Source of the DNA: 66-474 sp963771735
GTDB taxonomy: Bacteria > Pseudomonadota > Gammaproteobacteria > Xanthomonadales > Rhodanobacteraceae
Direction of reading: 5' to 3'
Assembly: GCA_963771735.1 (NCBI GenBank)
Contig: CAVYUN010000002.1
Span: 558,001 to 622,000, forward strand
Length of the DNA stretch: 64,000 nt
Shown: in pieces, positions 60,011 to 64,000 of the stretch
Layout: every line of letters starts with the position of its first letter
Position numbering within the stretch: position 1 is the stretch's first letter
Program-made: the position numbers and the translations under genes
Notes under the pieces: model-generated
Told to the model about the DNA's origin: nothing
The model's database searches: none
Seen by the model: only the letters and a program-made list of their open reading frames with translations

Positions 60011-60214
60011 TTCGGCGTTCCATTCCCATCACCCGTTTGGCCGTCGAATCGTCAACACCTGGGACGATGATTCTAGCGAGCCGGCGCACCATCACCGCGA
60101 TCCAGTCGCGTGCCAGGCGCCACCTTGCGGCCCCGCTTGCAACGAAATACACGCCACGCACTGGAACAAGACTTGCATCATGGCCTGAATACCGGAACGC
60201 CTGAACTGCCTTCC

Positions 60215-62830
<2,616 letters not shown>

Positions 62831-62862
62831 CAATCAAGCCCCTCTACTGGCGTGCACGGCGG

Positions 62863-63690
62863 TCATCGAATCGAGGCCGTTTTTGCAGGCACGCGGTGTT
62901 CCCCTGTGCCCTGCGCGGCAGATCGTGATCCTTCCACTTGCCGGCGGTGCTTCCACTCCAGCGCCGAATAGACGAGGCCGCCGATCAATTCGTGGGTCGC
63001 CTCGTCGGCCTTGTCCAGTGACGAGCTTTGCGGCAAGAAATAGCCGAGCTGCAAGCTGGGTGCCTCGTACAATGAATCACTGGGCCATGCACACGGCTTG
63101 AAGCCCCATGCGCGGAACGCACCCAGCGCGCGCGGCAGATGCAACGCGGAACTCACCAGCCAGATCCGTTTTGGCAACGCGGGCACGAGTGCCGCAACAT
63201 TGCGGGCGTTCTCCCATGTGGTATGCGATCGCGTCTCCTTGCTTATCGAGGCTGCCGGAACCCCCATCCGCTCCGCGAGACTCGTGAGGACCGCCGCTTC
63301 CGGTATGTGCCATCCTCCGCCGGAAATCACCAACCACGCCCCCGGCGTATGACGCCACAACCTGATCGCGGCCAGCAGGCGCCGGATGCTGCTCACGTTG
63401 AGCGCGGCATAGTCGTCGATCGATCGTGGTGCACGTGCAGTGCCACCTGACAGCATTACGATCGTGGTTGGCACGGGCGCTTGGCATGCCGTGACTGGCG
63501 GCACGCGTGATTCGATCATGTTGACCAACGCATTGGCTCCAAGCGGCGACATCATGATCAGGGCCAGTGCTTCCAACACAATGCCGGTAACGCGCGCCAT
63601 GCGCGGCAGACGCCGCCATGTCAAAACCAGCAATATTCCGATCAGCAGCAACCAAGTCAGTGGCGACAGCAGAAAGTTGTCCCATTTCAT
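62863..63690 (-). CDS. YdcF/ElyC/SanA family (DUF218) membrane-anchored protein
   Basis: This 275-aa protein has two N-terminal membrane segments (FLLSPLTWLLLIGILLVLTW and VTGIVLEALALIMMSPLGANAL) and then a DUF218 domain. Family marks are TIVMLSGGTARAP, GAWLVISGGGWHIPEAAVL, the acidic/His region SKETRSHTTWENARNVA, and IWLVSSALHLPRALGAF. ElyC and SanA affect envelope integrity and lipid-carrier sugar supply in E. coli; their chemistry is not settled. Here it follows a flippase gene by 31 bp on the same strand. It is convergent with the A-PCP-TE gene, so it belongs physically to the EPS locus. Confidence 0.88.
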   Translation of the reverse strand: MKWDNFLLSPLTWLLLIGILLVLTWRRLPRMARVTGIVLEALALIMMSPLGANALVNMIESRVPPVTACQAPVPTTIVMLSGGTARAPRSIDDYAALNVSSIRRLLAAIRLWRHTPGAWLVISGGGWHIPEAAVLTSLAERMGVPAASISKETRSHTTWENARNVAALVPALPKRIWLVSSALHLPRALGAFRAWGFKPCAWPSDSLYEAPSLQLGYFLPQSSSLDKADEATHELIGGLVYSALEWKHRRQVEGSRSAAQGTGEHRVPAKTASIR

Positions 63691-63721
63691 CGGCAGGCAC
63701 CCGTCTCGTCGCGTGACCGCA

Positions 63722-64000
63722 TCACAATTCTCCGGCTCTACGCTTCATCCAGTAGCCATGCAGCGTCTCGCGCAAGTTGCGATCAAGCGCCAAGGCCGGC
63801 AGCACGAACAGCACCGCCATCAAGCCCGCCATCGCAAGCAGGCGCAAGAGATTTCCGGTCACGTATGCACTGGCAAGATGTGCAACCGACCACACGAGAA
63901 TACCAAGACCGGTGGCGATCAGGAGTGCATGGCGACTCGGGAGTGCCCTGAGTGCCCGAGGACAAAACACGAACTGGAGACAGTTCAGGCCTATCAGACT
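63722..64000 (-). CDS. Second Wzx-type flippase, C-terminal end only (runs off the window)
   Basis: The last 90 or so residues of a membrane protein are visible. They contain FCPRALRALPSRHALLIATGLGIL, two more hydrophobic segments, and the tail LALDRNLRETLHGYWMKR. The tail aligns with the end of the complete flippase at 58523 (LVLDRTLREILLEQW). The frame stays open to the window edge (SLIGLNCLQFV), so the start lies to the right. It is the first gene of a minus-strand pair with the YdcF-family gene. Confidence 0.8.
   Translation of the reverse strand, partial: SLIGLNCLQFVFCPRALRALPSRHALLIATGLGILVWSVAHLASAYVTGNLLRLLAMAGLMAVLFVLPALALDRNLRETLHGYWMKRRAGEL

Overview
The window is high-GC DNA with dense genes and long antisense open frames. 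It fits a gammaproteobacterium of the Xanthomonadales/Lysobacterales (Rhodanobacteraceae or Xanthomonadaceae type). The pointers are the comF / bioB-bioF-bioH-bioC arrangement, a large TonB-dependent receptor with an SNNKLD-type leader, recC-recB-recD followed by a long Lhr helicase, and small GCCGG-type hairpin repeats. This placement is inference. No rRNA, tRNA, CRISPR array, phage or insertion sequence was recognised.

Layout. 1-833 holds no recognisable gene. 834-7770 is an accessory-looking block: a TonB-dependent receptor, an AraC-type regulator, a divergent MocR-type (GntR/aminotransferase) regulator and a secreted DUF1223 protein. 7771-8767 is nearly gene-free. 8768-11636 carries an MFS exporter, a His/Tyr/Gly-rich lipoprotein and a DODA-type dioxygenase. 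11746-17120 is a minus-strand cation/stress cluster: P-type ATPase, CaCA-type exchanger, AI-2E-family permease and universal stress protein. Beside it lies a decayed nicotinamide phosphoribosyltransferase remnant. A sulfotransferase follows. Then come recC-recB-recD, coupled by ATGA overlaps, and lhr (19153-32225). 32322-43766 is housekeeping: M61 peptidase, glutathione transferase, amino-acid permease, ubiA, comF, bioBFHC and a beta-propeller protein. An EamA transporter follows.

From 44874 to the right edge lies an exopolysaccharide (EPS) locus. It has a UDP-HexNAc dehydrogenase and a nucleotide-sugar epimerase, then a ten-gene plus-strand operon (47384-58516). That operon encodes an export lipoprotein, a chain-length protein, a kinase-like ATPase with a broken Walker A, an outer-membrane barrel, two glycosyltransferases, an O-antigen-ligase/polymerase-like membrane protein, a polysaccharide deacetylase and two more glycosyltransferases. 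A minus-strand flippase, a single-module A-PCP-TE (NRPS-like) enzyme, a YdcF-family protein and the end of a second flippase complete it. The A-domain pocket read by hand is D-I-L-Q-L-G-M-V-W-K, which resembles glycine codes. The most novel proposal here is therefore aminoacyl (glycyl) decoration of the EPS.

Five otherwise well-conserved genes between 32.6 and 45.8 kb (M61 peptidase, ubiA, comF, bioF, UDP-sugar dehydrogenase) each carry one apparent single-base frameshift. The long genes on either side carry none. Local sequence error is the likelier cause, but real lesions cannot be excluded.
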